NCBI GenBank assembly: GCA_019058365.1
Contig: JAHPZE010000001.1
Span: 124,001 to 188,000, forward strand
Length of the DNA stretch: 64,000 nucleotides
Direction: 5' to 3'
From: Promethearchaeota archaeon
GTDB taxonomy: Archaea > Asgardarchaeota > Lokiarchaeia > Sigyniarchaeales > SOKP01
Of this stretch, positions 16,774-25,254 are shown piece by piece. A program made the position numbers and the translations under genes. The notes under the pieces were generated by a model. It did no database searches and was not told the DNA's origin. It worked only from the letters and a program-made list of their open reading frames with translations. The stretch's first letter is position 1. Every line of letters begins with the position of its first letter.

Positions 16774-17493
16774 ATGTCAGAAGAAGAAAAAAATAGTCAA
16801 AATTCTGAAGGACAAGATAGTCAAGAAGAATCTGCTGAAAAAGAACGTACTGACGATAAAGCAAAAGCAAAATTTACTTTTAAATGCACTCGTTGTGATA
16901 ATTGTTGTTCTGCTAGAGGACCAATACCAATAACGCTATGGGATTTAGAAATGTGGGCTAGAAATGGTGTTGTTGCTAATTTTATGCCATATTTAAGTAT
17001 CTATCAAAAACCAGATGGAGGGATTGATTTAATATTAAAACCTTTAGCACCCCCACCTATGGAAGGAGAAGAGGAAAAAACCAATAAGGACCCATTTGGA
17101 AATGTACCTATAGAAGAATTACTTAACGTAAAATGTCCTTTATATAATAAAGATGAAAAAAAATGCTTAGTCTATGATAATCGTCCTTTAAGTTGTCGTA
17201 CATATCCTTTAGAATTTGATGGAAAAAACTTTATTGTTGTTGATGCTGATTGTCCAGGGATTGGTGAAGAAGGTATGACTAAAGAAGAATTAAAAGAGAT
17301 GCGAGAAACAGCGAAGACCATGCATTATGAATTAACAAGGATGAGGATTGCAATACCTATCTTAAATCAATTAATTTCACAAAAAATCATGATGGATTTG
17401 ATGCGGCAAAATATGGAGGCTATGAGTAAGATGTCTGATGAGGACAGGCAAAAACTTGATGAAATCTTTAAAAAAAGTAGTGAAGATCAATAA
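16774..17493 (+). CDS. YkgJ-family CxxCxxCC metal/iron-sulfur cluster protein
   Basis: The protein has 239 residues. After an acidic, low-complexity lead, residues 38-45 form CTRCDNCC, the signature of the YkgJ/zinc-or-iron-cluster family. This is followed by CPLYNKDEKKCLVYDNRPLS, then C-R-T-Y-P and a last Cys in DADCPG. The family binds a metal centre, and its biochemical role is largely unknown; some members sit with methylation or flagellar genes. The C-terminal ~80 residues are helical and Met/Lys-rich. No partner is evident: its neighbours are TBP and a macro-domain protein on the same strand with gaps of over 50 bases. Confidence 0.78.
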   Translation: MSEEEKNSQNSEGQDSQEESAEKERTDDKAKAKFTFKCTRCDNCCSARGPIPITLWDLEMWARNGVVANFMPYLSIYQKPDGGIDLILKPLAPPPMEGEEEKTNKDPFGNVPIEELLNVKCPLYNKDEKKCLVYDNRPLSCRTYPLEFDGKNFIVVDADCPGIGEEGMTKEELKEMRETAKTMHYELTRMRIAIPILNQLISQKIMMDLMRQNMEAMSKMSDEDRQKLDEIFKKSSEDQ

Positions 17494-17546
17494 AATTACT
17501 ATTTTTTAATTATTTATTTTATTTAGTTCAATATTAAGGTTCAAAT

Positions 17547-18065
17547 ATGAAAGAATTAAATGTAAAACACTCACTAATAAGCTTAATTCATGGTGATATT
17601 ACCGAAATTGAAACAGATGCTATAGTAAATGCTGCTAACGTAAAACTAATTCTTGGCGGGGGAGTAGCAGGTGCTATCAAGCGAAAAGGAGGACCAGTAA
17701 TTCAAGAAGAATGTAATAGGATTGGCGGTACTTATGTAGGTGGAGCAGTTATCACAACCGGAGGCAAACTAAAGGCTAGGTATGTTATCCATGCTGTGGG
17801 ACCCAGAATGGGAGAAGGTAATGAAGATAATAAATTGAAAAATGCCACACTAAATAGTCTAAAATTGATGGATGAATATAAACTAAAAACAATTGTGTTT
17901 CCAGCAATATCGACGGGAATATTTGGATATCCTATAGAAAGATGTGCAAAAATTATGCTTTCAATGGCAAAAGAATATTTAGAGGGTAATACTCAAATTG
18001 ATAAAGTTATCTTTTGTTTGTATACATCTTCTGATTTTGAAGTTTTCGAAAAAGAGTTGAAATAA
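17547..18065 (+). CDS. Macro-domain protein (ADP-ribose binding/hydrolase)
   Basis: The protein has 172 residues and is essentially a single macro domain. The ADP-ribose loops are clear: HGDITEIETDAIVNAANVKL with its Asp and Asn, GGGVAGAIKRKGG, and the phosphate loop FPAISTGIFGYPIERCA. Such proteins bind or remove ADP-ribose from proteins, nucleic acids or O-acetyl-ADP-ribose. It is cytosolic. Length and motif order are normal and nothing is missing. No ADP-ribosyltransferase or sirtuin gene is visible nearby, so the source of its substrate is not shown here. Confidence 0.92.
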   Translation: MKELNVKHSLISLIHGDITEIETDAIVNAANVKLILGGGVAGAIKRKGGPVIQEECNRIGGTYVGGAVITTGGKLKARYVIHAVGPRMGEGNEDNKLKNATLNSLKLMDEYKLKTIVFPAISTGIFGYPIERCAKIMLSMAKEYLEGNTQIDKVIFCLYTSSDFEVFEKELK

Positions 18066-18177
18066 TTGGTTTTTGACGTTACTTTTTTTACTAACGTTTA
18101 ATTAATAATCAGAGGAATAATAATTATTATTTAGAGCAAATCTTATTACTAAGATAGATTAAGGGCTCCACTTAAAA

Positions 18178-21090
18178 ATGAGTGATTATAAATATATTAA
18201 ATTCTTCGAAGATCTAAGAGTTAATAATGTCCCTCTTGTAGGAGGAAAAAATGCATCACTTGGAGAATTACTGAGTTTTGGTGTCTCAGTTCCGCTTGGG
18301 TTCGCTGTCACTTCAAATGCTTTTGATTATGTTTTAGATACAAATTTTTATACTATTAAAGAGAAAGAAATATCACTCAGAGAATTGATTGCTAGAGATA
18401 TTAATAGAATTTCTGATGAATTAAAGTCAGAAGATATAAAAGCGGTTGAAAAAGTTGATAAAATTTGTGCAAATATCCGATATGTCATCGAACAATCAAA
18501 AATTCCAGATTCTTTAGCTGATGAAATCTTGGATGCATATGCTAAATTGATTGAGAAAATTGGTGAAGAATCTACATTTGCTGTCAGAAGTTCTGCTACA
18601 GCAGAAGATTTACCTGATGCTTCATTTGCGGGGCAACAAGATACCCACTTAAATATATCGGGTGAAAAAGAAATCTTAGAATATATATTAAAAGATATGG
18701 CATCAGTTTTTACCACAAGAGCAACAATGTATCGTGAACGAGCAGGATTCGATCATTTTGCCGTAAAGCTTTCAGTGGGAGTCCAAGAAATGGCAGGAGG
18801 TTTAGGTGGTGTTAAATCCTCTGGTGTAATGTTTACTGAAGACCCCGATTCGGGTAACCCTAATGTGGTTGTTATTAGGGGAACTTGGGGTTTAGGAGAG
18901 TTAATTGTACAAGGGGTTGAAAAAGGAGATGAGTTCATGGTATTCAAGCATGATCCTAGAACACTAAGGATTATTCGTCGTGAACTTGCTAAAAAAGAGA
19001 AAATGATGATTTTTACTAAAGGTACTGAAAATTTAGGAACTGAAGTTGTTCAAGTACCCGAAAAAAAGCAGATGCAATATTGTTTAACTGAAAATGAAGT
19101 CCTAATATTAGCAGATTATGCGCAAAAAATTAGAACACATTATGGTCGAAGGATGGATATAGAATTTGCAGTCGGAAACAATGAAAAAGTATATATAGTC
19201 CAAGCACGCCCAGAAACGGTTCATAGTATCAAAGGTGATGTCGAAGAAATCTTCTATCTTCTTGAAGATCCAGTTAAATTATCCCAAGAGGGATTATTAG
19301 TAGAAAATTCAGGTATCGCTATTGGACGAAGAATAGGCTATGGGAAAGTAAAAATTATTGAATCAATTAATGATGCATATTTATTAAGAGAAGGAGATAT
19401 TCTTATTACGGAAGAAACAAATCCTGATTGGACATCTTATATGCAGAATTTGGGAGGCGTTATTACTGAGCGAGGTGGACCCACTTGCCATGCTGCAATT
19501 GTATCTCGAGAGTTAAATATCTCATCAATTGTCGGAGCTGATGAAATTGTGCAGGTTATGAAAGAAAAACGGCGCGAAGGAATTGAATACATAACTATTG
19601 ATTGCAGTCAAGGGGAACCACGTATTTGGCTTAAAGATGTTGAATTTGACTCCGATGTAATTGAATTTGCTAAACTTCCACAAACTCAAACAAAAGTACT
19701 AGTGAATCTAGGAATCCCAAAAGGCGCATTAAGTCAAGGAAAGTATCCAGACGGCACAGGATTAGCCCGTCTCGAATTTATAATTAATGATGAAGCTCAA
19801 ATTCATCCAAACGCATTAATCGATTTTGAAGCTTTAGTAATGAGATATGATATATTATTAGATCAAAGAAAAAAGATTGAAAATATTAAAAAAAGCGATT
19901 TATATCATAAAGATCCTTTTAATCAAGAAATTTTTCAATTAAAACAAACTCTAGATAAAATAAGGACTTTAACAATCGGTTATGAGGATAAAGCAGAATT
20001 TTATGTTGATAAATTAGCTGAAGGAATAGCTACAATCGCCGCTGGAGTGTGGAAGATATTATCCGATGGGAGCCTTGGGGAATGTGTAGTTAGATTGTCA
20101 GATTTTAAAACTAATGAATATGCAAATTTAATAGGTGGTTGGATATATGAAGGTGAAGAGAATAATCCAATGATGGGTTTTAGAGGTGCTTCAAGGTATG
20201 TTTCTGATGATTTCCAACATGCCTTTATGTTAGAATTAAGAGCTATCAAAAAAGCTCGTGAATGGGGCTTAAAAAACATAATTCCAATGGTTCCATTTTG
20301 TCGATCACCGGAAGAAGGAAAAGAGATTATAGAAATAATGGAAAGTGAAGGTTTAATTCGAGGAGAAGATGATTTAAAAGTTTATGTTATGGCCGAAATT
20401 CCCTCAAATATTATTTGTGCTGATTTATTTTGTCAATATTTTGATGGATTTAGCATTGGAAGCAACGATTTGACCCAATTAACATATGGGGTTGATAGAG
20501 ATGGCTCTAAATTGATACCAATAGCTAAAGAATTTAAATATACTACCAATAGTGAAGCGATTAGGAGATCTTTAAGTCATTTAATCAAGACTGCTCATGA
20601 ATACGGTAAAAAAGTTGGAATTTGTGGGCAAGCTCCCAGTGATGACCCTGAATTCCTTCGATTTTTAGTCAGAGAAGGCATTGATTCTCTCTCTCTCAAT
20701 TTTGACACTTTTGCTAGAGGAAGGATAAATACTTGGAGAACAGAAATAATAGAGGTAAAACTTAGTGAGGAAAATAAAATAAAATCCTATAAATTTCTGC
20801 TTGAATGTGATAACATAATAGAAAAAATAAGAATTCCCCGCGGTAAACTACGGAATATGGTGAGGAAGCAAGGTAAAGAAGTAGATCAAAAACTTATGGC
20901 ATCTACTGAACAAATTAACCAAATATTTGACATAATCCAACAAATATCATATGATTTCGTAAAAGAAATAGATCTAGGGGAGAATAAGAAATTTAACGAT
21001 TATTTTAATAAATATCAAGACCAAATTATTGAATTAGGAGAAAAGATTCCAGGAATTAAGCGAGAAATCCGTGAATTTGGAATCTACTAA
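18178..21090 (+). CDS. ppsA: Phosphoenolpyruvate synthase with long C-terminal extension
   Basis: The protein has 970 residues, clearly longer than the ~750-820 usual for PEP synthase. The N-terminal ATP-grasp part shows GGKNASLGELLSFGV and FAVRSSATAEDLPDASFAGQ. The phosphohistidine domain has GGPTCHAAIVSREL. The C-terminal PEP/pyruvate barrel has VRLSDFKTNEYANLIGG, MGFRGASRYVS, GSNDLTQLTYGVDRD and the catalytic Cys in GICGQAPSD. It makes PEP, AMP and phosphate from pyruvate, ATP and water for gluconeogenesis. The last ~130 residues after the barrel are helical and charged and do not belong to the standard enzyme. A second atypical stretch of about 100 residues lies between the His and barrel domains. 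Confidence 0.9.
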   Translation: MSDYKYIKFFEDLRVNNVPLVGGKNASLGELLSFGVSVPLGFAVTSNAFDYVLDTNFYTIKEKEISLRELIARDINRISDELKSEDIKAVEKVDKICANIRYVIEQSKIPDSLADEILDAYAKLIEKIGEESTFAVRSSATAEDLPDASFAGQQDTHLNISGEKEILEYILKDMASVFTTRATMYRERAGFDHFAVKLSVGVQEMAGGLGGVKSSGVMFTEDPDSGNPNVVVIRGTWGLGELIVQGVEKGDEFMVFKHDPRTLRIIRRELAKKEKMMIFTKGTENLGTEVVQVPEKKQMQYCLTENEVLILADYAQKIRTHYGRRMDIEFAVGNNEKVYIVQARPETVHSIKGDVEEIFYLLEDPVKLSQEGLLVENSGIAIGRRIGYGKVKIIESINDAYLLREGDILITEETNPDWTSYMQNLGGVITERGGPTCHAAIVSRELNISSIVGADEIVQVMKEKRREGIEYITIDCSQGEPRIWLKDVEFDSDVIEFAKLPQTQTKVLVNLGIPKGALSQGKYPDGTGLARLEFIINDEAQIHPNALIDFEALVMRYDILLDQRKKIENIKKSDLYHKDPFNQEIFQLKQTLDKIRTLTIGYEDKAEFYVDKLAEGIATIAAGVWKILSDGSLGECVVRLSDFKTNEYANLIGGWIYEGEENNPMMGFRGASRYVSDDFQHAFMLELRAIKKAREWGLKNIIPMVPFCRSPEEGKEIIEIMESEGLIRGEDDLKVYVMAEIPSNIICADLFCQYFDGFSIGSNDLTQLTYGVDRDGSKLIPIAKEFKYTTNSEAIRRSLSHLIKTAHEYGKKVGICGQAPSDDPEFLRFLVREGIDSLSLNFDTFARGRINTWRTEIIEVKLSEENKIKSYKFLLECDNIIEKIRIPRGKLRNMVRKQGKEVDQKLMASTEQINQIFDIIQQISYDFVKEIDLGENKKFNDYFNKYQDQIIELGEKIPGIKREIREFGIY

Positions 21091-21190
21091 AATTCTTTTA
21101 AAATCAAAAAAATTATATTTTAAAAAGTATTTTACTTTTTAAATTTCTATTCTATTAATCTGCCGTAGATTTTATATGGTGATTTTTTCA

Positions 21191-21466
21191 ATGCCAAGAA
21201 CACTGACTGAAGAGGAAAAAAAGGGCTTTGAAAATGTTGAATATCTTTTAAATGGTATGATACAGGACAGGAGCGTTCCTCGAAATATAAAAAGAATCGC
21301 ACAAAGAGGTATTAATGAATTACATAGGGAAGATGAAACCCCAGGTGTTCTTTCCAGCAATGTAATGTATATGGTTGGTGATTTAAGTCAAGATCCCAAT
21401 ATCCCCTTCCACTCCCGCACTACAATTTACCGAATTATCTCTATCTTAGAAAAAATAAAAGATTAA
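21191..21466 (+). CDS. UPF0147 family protein
   Basis: The protein has 91 residues from the ATG at 21191. An upstream in-frame ATG exists at 21176, but the bases GGTGAT at 21178-21183 form a good Shine-Dalgarno site seven bases before 21191, so the shorter form MPRTLTEEEKKGFENVEYLL is preferred. The helical protein matches the archaeal UPF0147 family: DRSVPRNIKRIAQRGINEL, then a DPNIPFHSRTTIYRIISILE segment. The family is widespread in archaea and has no established function. Confidence 0.85.
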   Translation: MPRTLTEEEKKGFENVEYLLNGMIQDRSVPRNIKRIAQRGINELHREDETPGVLSSNVMYMVGDLSQDPNIPFHSRTTIYRIISILEKIKD

Positions 21467-21608
21467 ATAATTTTGCTTAAAAAATATAGAATCTTTTTAG
21501 GAAAAAAAATATCAACCAATTATTTATTAAACTAAAATAACATATAATAATTTAAAATAAAATTCATTTTTTAATGAATTAAAGCATAGAAGATGGTGAA
21601 ATTTAAAA

Positions 21609-22319
21609 TTGCCATTAGATATAAATGGATGGATTGATGGAATTACTGCTTCAGGTGTAGTGATTTTTGGTATAATATTCGGTTTATTTTTTATCTATAG
21701 ATCAAAAAAAACAAAGGCTAAATTAGTTGCCTTTTTAGGGGCAGCTAACATGTTTGCGGGACTTATGTGGTTAGGTGTTTTTACAGATTTTCTATCAGTT
21801 CTTATTATTCAACAAAACATGGCTAACAATGGTACGGTTGCTATTCTCTCTTATATATGGTTTGCCCCTGCAATAATCACAGCAATGTATATCGGTGCAG
21901 AATTATTAACTCCCAAAATAAAGCGATATATCGTTGTAGTTATCTTAATAATTTCAATACTCTTTGAAATAATTGTTTTTTTATATCCTTTAGAGTCGTT
22001 TAATTTCGTTCCCTTACCACCAACACCACCCAGTATAAATTTAATTGATTATAATGTCAATTTAATGACGCTTGCGGGAATATTGATGGGTGTTATGTTG
22101 TTAACAGTTTTAATATTTTTAGGAATTGGCTTTTTATATAAAGCTTTTCAATCTTCAGGAGTCATACGTAAAAATTTCTTATACCTTTCAGTAGGGTCAA
22201 TATTCTTTTGTATATTTGGATTATTAGAAGGATTAACTGTTCCGGGAATTTTAGTGATTATAGTAAGAATTGGGTATCTATCTAGCTTCTGGCTCATGTA
22301 TTTAGGTTTAAAAGTATAA
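21609..22319 (+). CDS. Seven-helix integral membrane protein, probably N-out
   Basis: The protein has 236 residues and starts at TTG 21609 with a GGTGA-type site upstream. I count seven hydrophobic helices with short loops. Positive charges lie in the loop after helix 1 (RSKKTKAK), between helices 3 and 4 (KIKRY) and between 5 and 6 (IRKN). By the positive-inside rule the N-terminus faces out. The segments resemble the seven-helix sensor modules found on histidine kinases only in general form, and no retinal lysine or other ligand site is evident. The next gene on the same strand, 123 bases away, encodes a longin-Rab-like GTPase. A signalling link is speculation. Confidence 0.6.
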   Translation: MPLDINGWIDGITASGVVIFGIIFGLFFIYRSKKTKAKLVAFLGAANMFAGLMWLGVFTDFLSVLIIQQNMANNGTVAILSYIWFAPAIITAMYIGAELLTPKIKRYIVVVILIISILFEIIVFLYPLESFNFVPLPPTPPSINLIDYNVNLMTLAGILMGVMLLTVLIFLGIGFLYKAFQSSGVIRKNFLYLSVGSIFFCIFGLLEGLTVPGILVIIVRIGYLSSFWLMYLGLKV

Positions 22320-22442
22320 TCTAATTTCTTTTTTTTTATAGCAATTAGTATTTATATAAAAAGATTATATTATTAGTTAAAAGCGAAATATTTACACATT
22401 ATCAATACATTATTATCTCATTCAAAGGAATTTTAAATATTC

Positions 22443-23486
22443 ATGAAACGTCAAATAATTCAAGGAATAGTATACATAGAAATGAATGATGAATTGGGAC
22501 CTAATCCTGTCGCATGGCTTCCTAATACATTCACACAAATGGATTTAATTAATATAAGCATTAAAGTATTAACAATCCTATCGGGTGAAGACGGTCTTAT
22601 ACCTGAATCTTTAGTAATCCTCCCCTTTCCTTCAAGGAATTTAAAGGGAATTGTTAAATACATTAAATGGGCTGATTCATTAAGACGAGGAGGTATTGGT
22701 CAATCGGCTCTTGTATTGTTGTTTAAAGAAATAGATGATGTAATTTTTTATAAATATATTAATGATCTATCAATTCCTTTTAATAACCTCACACCAGAAA
22801 TAATAAATTTAGAAAATTCAAAAGCATCTAGAGAAGATTTCATAAGATTACTTGAACACCTTGAATTTAATATATCCGCTCTTTTAGAAGAATTAAAAAT
22901 TCAAGAAATGGCTCAACAAGAGAGTAAAGCATTCCCTGATCAACAACTTAAAGACCGAAATTTAATAGATTATCAATTTAAAATTATAATTTGTGGAGAT
23001 CCGCACGTTGGTAAAACTTCATTGATATTGAGATATACCAATGATGCATTTAGAAGAAATTACGTACCAACTTTAGGTGTTATGGTTTCAGATAAGATCT
23101 TTAAGATTGATGATTTTATCATCCAATTAACGTTATGGGACATCGGAGGTCAGCAAAAATTTCAAACAATGAGAAGACAATTTTATCGAGGTTCTGACGC
23201 TGTATTCTTGGTTTTTGATTTAACAAGAATTGACTCCTATAATAATATTCCTAAATGGTTTTCAGACGTAGCTGAACAGCTTAAAAATCGTTCTGAAGAA
23301 TTAATGGGATTTATTATTGGAAATAAAAAAGATTTAACTAACCAAATACAGGTAACTTCTGAAATGGCAAATCAAATTGCAGATCAATTAGGAATAGGAT
23401 TCATAGAAACATCAGCACTACAAGGAGAAAATGTAGATTATGCTTTCTCTACAATCGCTAACTTATTACTTAAATCCCGTTTATAA
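22443..23486 (+). CDS. Longin-like domain fused to a Rab-like small GTPase
   Basis: The protein has 347 residues. Residues ~5-115 repeat the longin-like domain of the proteins encoded at 2801 and 12197, with NDELGPNPVAWLPNTF and VILPFPSRNLKGIVKYI. A helical linker follows. The C-terminal G domain is Rab/Ras-type: P-loop GDPHVGKTS (185-193), YVPTLG for switch I, WDIGGQ (232-237), NKKD (294-297) and ETSA (322-325). All canonical G motifs are intact, except that G3 has Gly-Gly where Ras-type proteins have Ala-Gly. There is no C-terminal Cys for prenylation. The N-terminal domain, shared with Arf/Rag-like proteins, may supply partner or membrane specificity. Confidence 0.82.
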   Translation: MKRQIIQGIVYIEMNDELGPNPVAWLPNTFTQMDLINISIKVLTILSGEDGLIPESLVILPFPSRNLKGIVKYIKWADSLRRGGIGQSALVLLFKEIDDVIFYKYINDLSIPFNNLTPEIINLENSKASREDFIRLLEHLEFNISALLEELKIQEMAQQESKAFPDQQLKDRNLIDYQFKIIICGDPHVGKTSLILRYTNDAFRRNYVPTLGVMVSDKIFKIDDFIIQLTLWDIGGQQKFQTMRRQFYRGSDAVFLVFDLTRIDSYNNIPKWFSDVAEQLKNRSEELMGFIIGNKKDLTNQIQVTSEMANQIADQLGIGFIETSALQGENVDYAFSTIANLLLKSRL

Positions 23487-23574
23487 TGGTATTCAATGAA
23501 ATAAATCGTTCATAGCTTTTTCTACAATTGCTATATTATTGTATAAATTGTGTTTATAATTATCTATAGGTATC

Positions 23575-23598
23575 TTCGTGAAAGAGGTGTTTCACGAA
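23575..23598. repeat. Perfect hairpin-forming inverted repeat downstream of the GTPase gene
   Basis: TTCGTGAAA at 23575-23583 and TTTCACGAA at 23590-23598 are exact inverted copies with a 6-base loop (GAGGTG). The stem is richer in G and C than its surroundings. It lies between an intact GTPase gene and the remnant of a second one. It could be a transcription-end or RNA-stability hairpin or an operator. There is no T-tract directly after it. Confidence 0.45.
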
Positions 23599-23646
23599 CT
23601 TCGATACATTAAACTGTAAACCATTCAAATTCACAAATTTTTATAA

Positions 23647-23832
23647 AATCCTATTTTTATTTTAGGAAATAAGGAAGATTTAATTTCTGAAAGATATCTA
23701 GTATCTGAAGAAGCATTAAAAATTGTAAATGAACTTACCTTAGAGTATATCGAGACTTCTGCGTTAATTGAAAAAAACATAGAAGAAAGCTTTTGCAAAA
23801 TGGCGGAAAGTTTAATTAAATCCCATCAATAA
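23647..23832 (+). pseudogene. C-terminal remnant of a second Rab-like GTPase
   Basis: The frame from 23647 to the stop at 23830-23832 has no start codon in a sensible place, yet it encodes NPIFILGNKEDL, then VSEEALKIVNEL, YIETSALIEKNIEESF and LIKSHQ. This lines up with the last ~60 residues of the intact upstream GTPase (FIIGNKKDL, IETSAL, LLLKSRL). The P-loop and WDxGGQ parts are absent; the 160 bases before it hold no recognisable G-domain sequence. The simplest reading is a tandem duplicate that lost its first two thirds. The retained NKxD and TSA motifs suggest fairly recent decay. Confidence 0.75.
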
Positions 23833-23852
23833 TCAATAATGAAGTGAGAAAT

Positions 23853-24428
23853 TTGAATTTAGAAGAAATAATTTATAAGAGAAGAACAATCAGAAGATTC
23901 AAACAAGATCCCATCCCATTAGAACTTTTAAAAAAGGTAATTGATTATGCCCGTATAGCTCCAGTGGCACGTAATATTCAAGCTCTTGAATTTTTTATTG
24001 TTCATAATGCTGAAATTAGGGAAAAGTTATTTCCATTAGTAAATTGGGCAAGTTCTCTTCCTGAAGAACAAAGAACTCCTGAAAAAGGAAGAAAACCTAC
24101 TGCATATATTATAGTGCTTGTAAACACAAACATAAAAAATGCATATGTTGATTTTGATGTTGGAGCCGCTGTTGAAAATATATTACTTGGTGCCGTTAAC
24201 TTTGGGTTTGGATGCTGTTGGATGGGGTCTATCAATGCAAAAAAAATTAGAAAACTATTAGATATTCCAGATTACTATACAATTAAACAAGTAATTAGCT
24301 TAGGATATCCAGATGAAGATTCTGTAATTGAACCTTATATAGATTCTTTTAATTATTGGAAAGATAATGAAGGAAAAATGCACGTTCCTAAAAGAGCTTT
24401 AAACGATATTATTTTTAAGATTTATTGA
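23853..24428 (+). CDS. Nitroreductase family flavoprotein
   Basis: The protein has 191 residues from TTG 23853, with GTGAG a few bases upstream acting as the ribosome site; a GTG nine bases earlier is the alternative. It opens with the nitroreductase signature EEIIYKRRTIRRFKQDPI, where the Arg residues contact FMN, and continues with ARIAPVARNIQALEFFIV and a C-terminal GFGCCWMGSINAKKI segment with a glycine-rich FMN loop. These enzymes bind FMN and reduce nitro compounds, quinones or enones with NAD(P)H or other donors. The natural substrate is unknown. It lies immediately after the GTPase remnant on the same strand. Confidence 0.85.
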   Translation: MNLEEIIYKRRTIRRFKQDPIPLELLKKVIDYARIAPVARNIQALEFFIVHNAEIREKLFPLVNWASSLPEEQRTPEKGRKPTAYIIVLVNTNIKNAYVDFDVGAAVENILLGAVNFGFGCCWMGSINAKKIRKLLDIPDYYTIKQVISLGYPDEDSVIEPYIDSFNYWKDNEGKMHVPKRALNDIIFKIY

Positions 24429-24495
24429 TAAAAGCATTAAATTTTAAAGACTTTATATGTGAGATTCAAAATTTTGCCTAATTTTTCAATTTTTT

Positions 24496-25041
24496 CTATG
24501 ATACAGATATTTCCTTGTATTTAGAATACAATTTTTGAATAATTGCTTGAAATGCTTCGTATACTCCTTGTCCTGTTTTTGCTGAAGTCTTATAATACCC
24601 GAAAAAGTCTTTTTTATTAACAAATTTTAGGATTTTCTCCTCATTGAAGGTTTTTTCATCTATTAAATCGACTTTATTTCCAAATAGTAAAATAGGGATA
24701 TCTCCACAGAATTTTTTTATTTCATTTTGCCAATTTGGAACATGTTTAAAACTTTCTCTACCAAAATCATTTTCTTCAAGAGAAAATACTATAATAGCAG
24801 CCAAGCTGGATTTATAAAAAGCAGGACGTAAGAAATGGAAAGTATCTTGACCTGCAATATCCCAGAAGAATAACTTACAGTTATCACCTTCAATCTCTTC
24901 AGTATATTTGGAAAATTGTGCTCCAATTGTTTGAATGTATTCGTCTTGAAAACCTCCTTGTGTAAATTTTCTAATTAGTGAGGTTTTACCTACCGCTCCA
25001 TCTCCAATAATAGTAATTTTGAACGTGAATTTTTCATTCAT
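24496..25041 (-). CDS. Rab-like small GTPase
   Basis: The protein has 181 residues and is a single G domain. Seen are P-loop GDGAVGKTSLIRKF (13-26), YIQTIGAQF for switch I with its Thr, WDIAGQDTF (60-68), GNKVDL (121-126) and KTSAKTG for G5. The motif set is canonical, so it should bind and hydrolyse GTP. A small insertion (EENDFGRESFKHVPNW) follows strand 4. The C-terminus KYKEISVS has no Cys for prenylation. It is convergent with the nitroreductase gene and divergent from the membrane protein gene at 25255. Pathway unknown; Asgard genomes are known to carry many such proteins. Confidence 0.9.
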   Translation of the reverse strand: MNEKFTFKITIIGDGAVGKTSLIRKFTQGGFQDEYIQTIGAQFSKYTEEIEGDNCKLFFWDIAGQDTFHFLRPAFYKSSLAAIIVFSLEENDFGRESFKHVPNWQNEIKKFCGDIPILLFGNKVDLIDEKTFNEEKILKFVNKKDFFGYYKTSAKTGQGVYEAFQAIIQKLYSKYKEISVS

Positions 25042-25254
25042 TGAATCATTTCATCGATTTTTTGGTATTTTAACTAATTATAAATATCAGTTTATTTTAA
25101 TATAAAATTTTACTTTTTACTTCATTCTATAATACGAGAGAAATCTTTTATGAGAAAATTACGTAAAAACTTTATAAATTTTGACAATAATAATTATTTT
25201 ATAAAAAAGTTGAATTTTAGCAAAAATATATTGTATTTATTATTTTAAGAAGAG

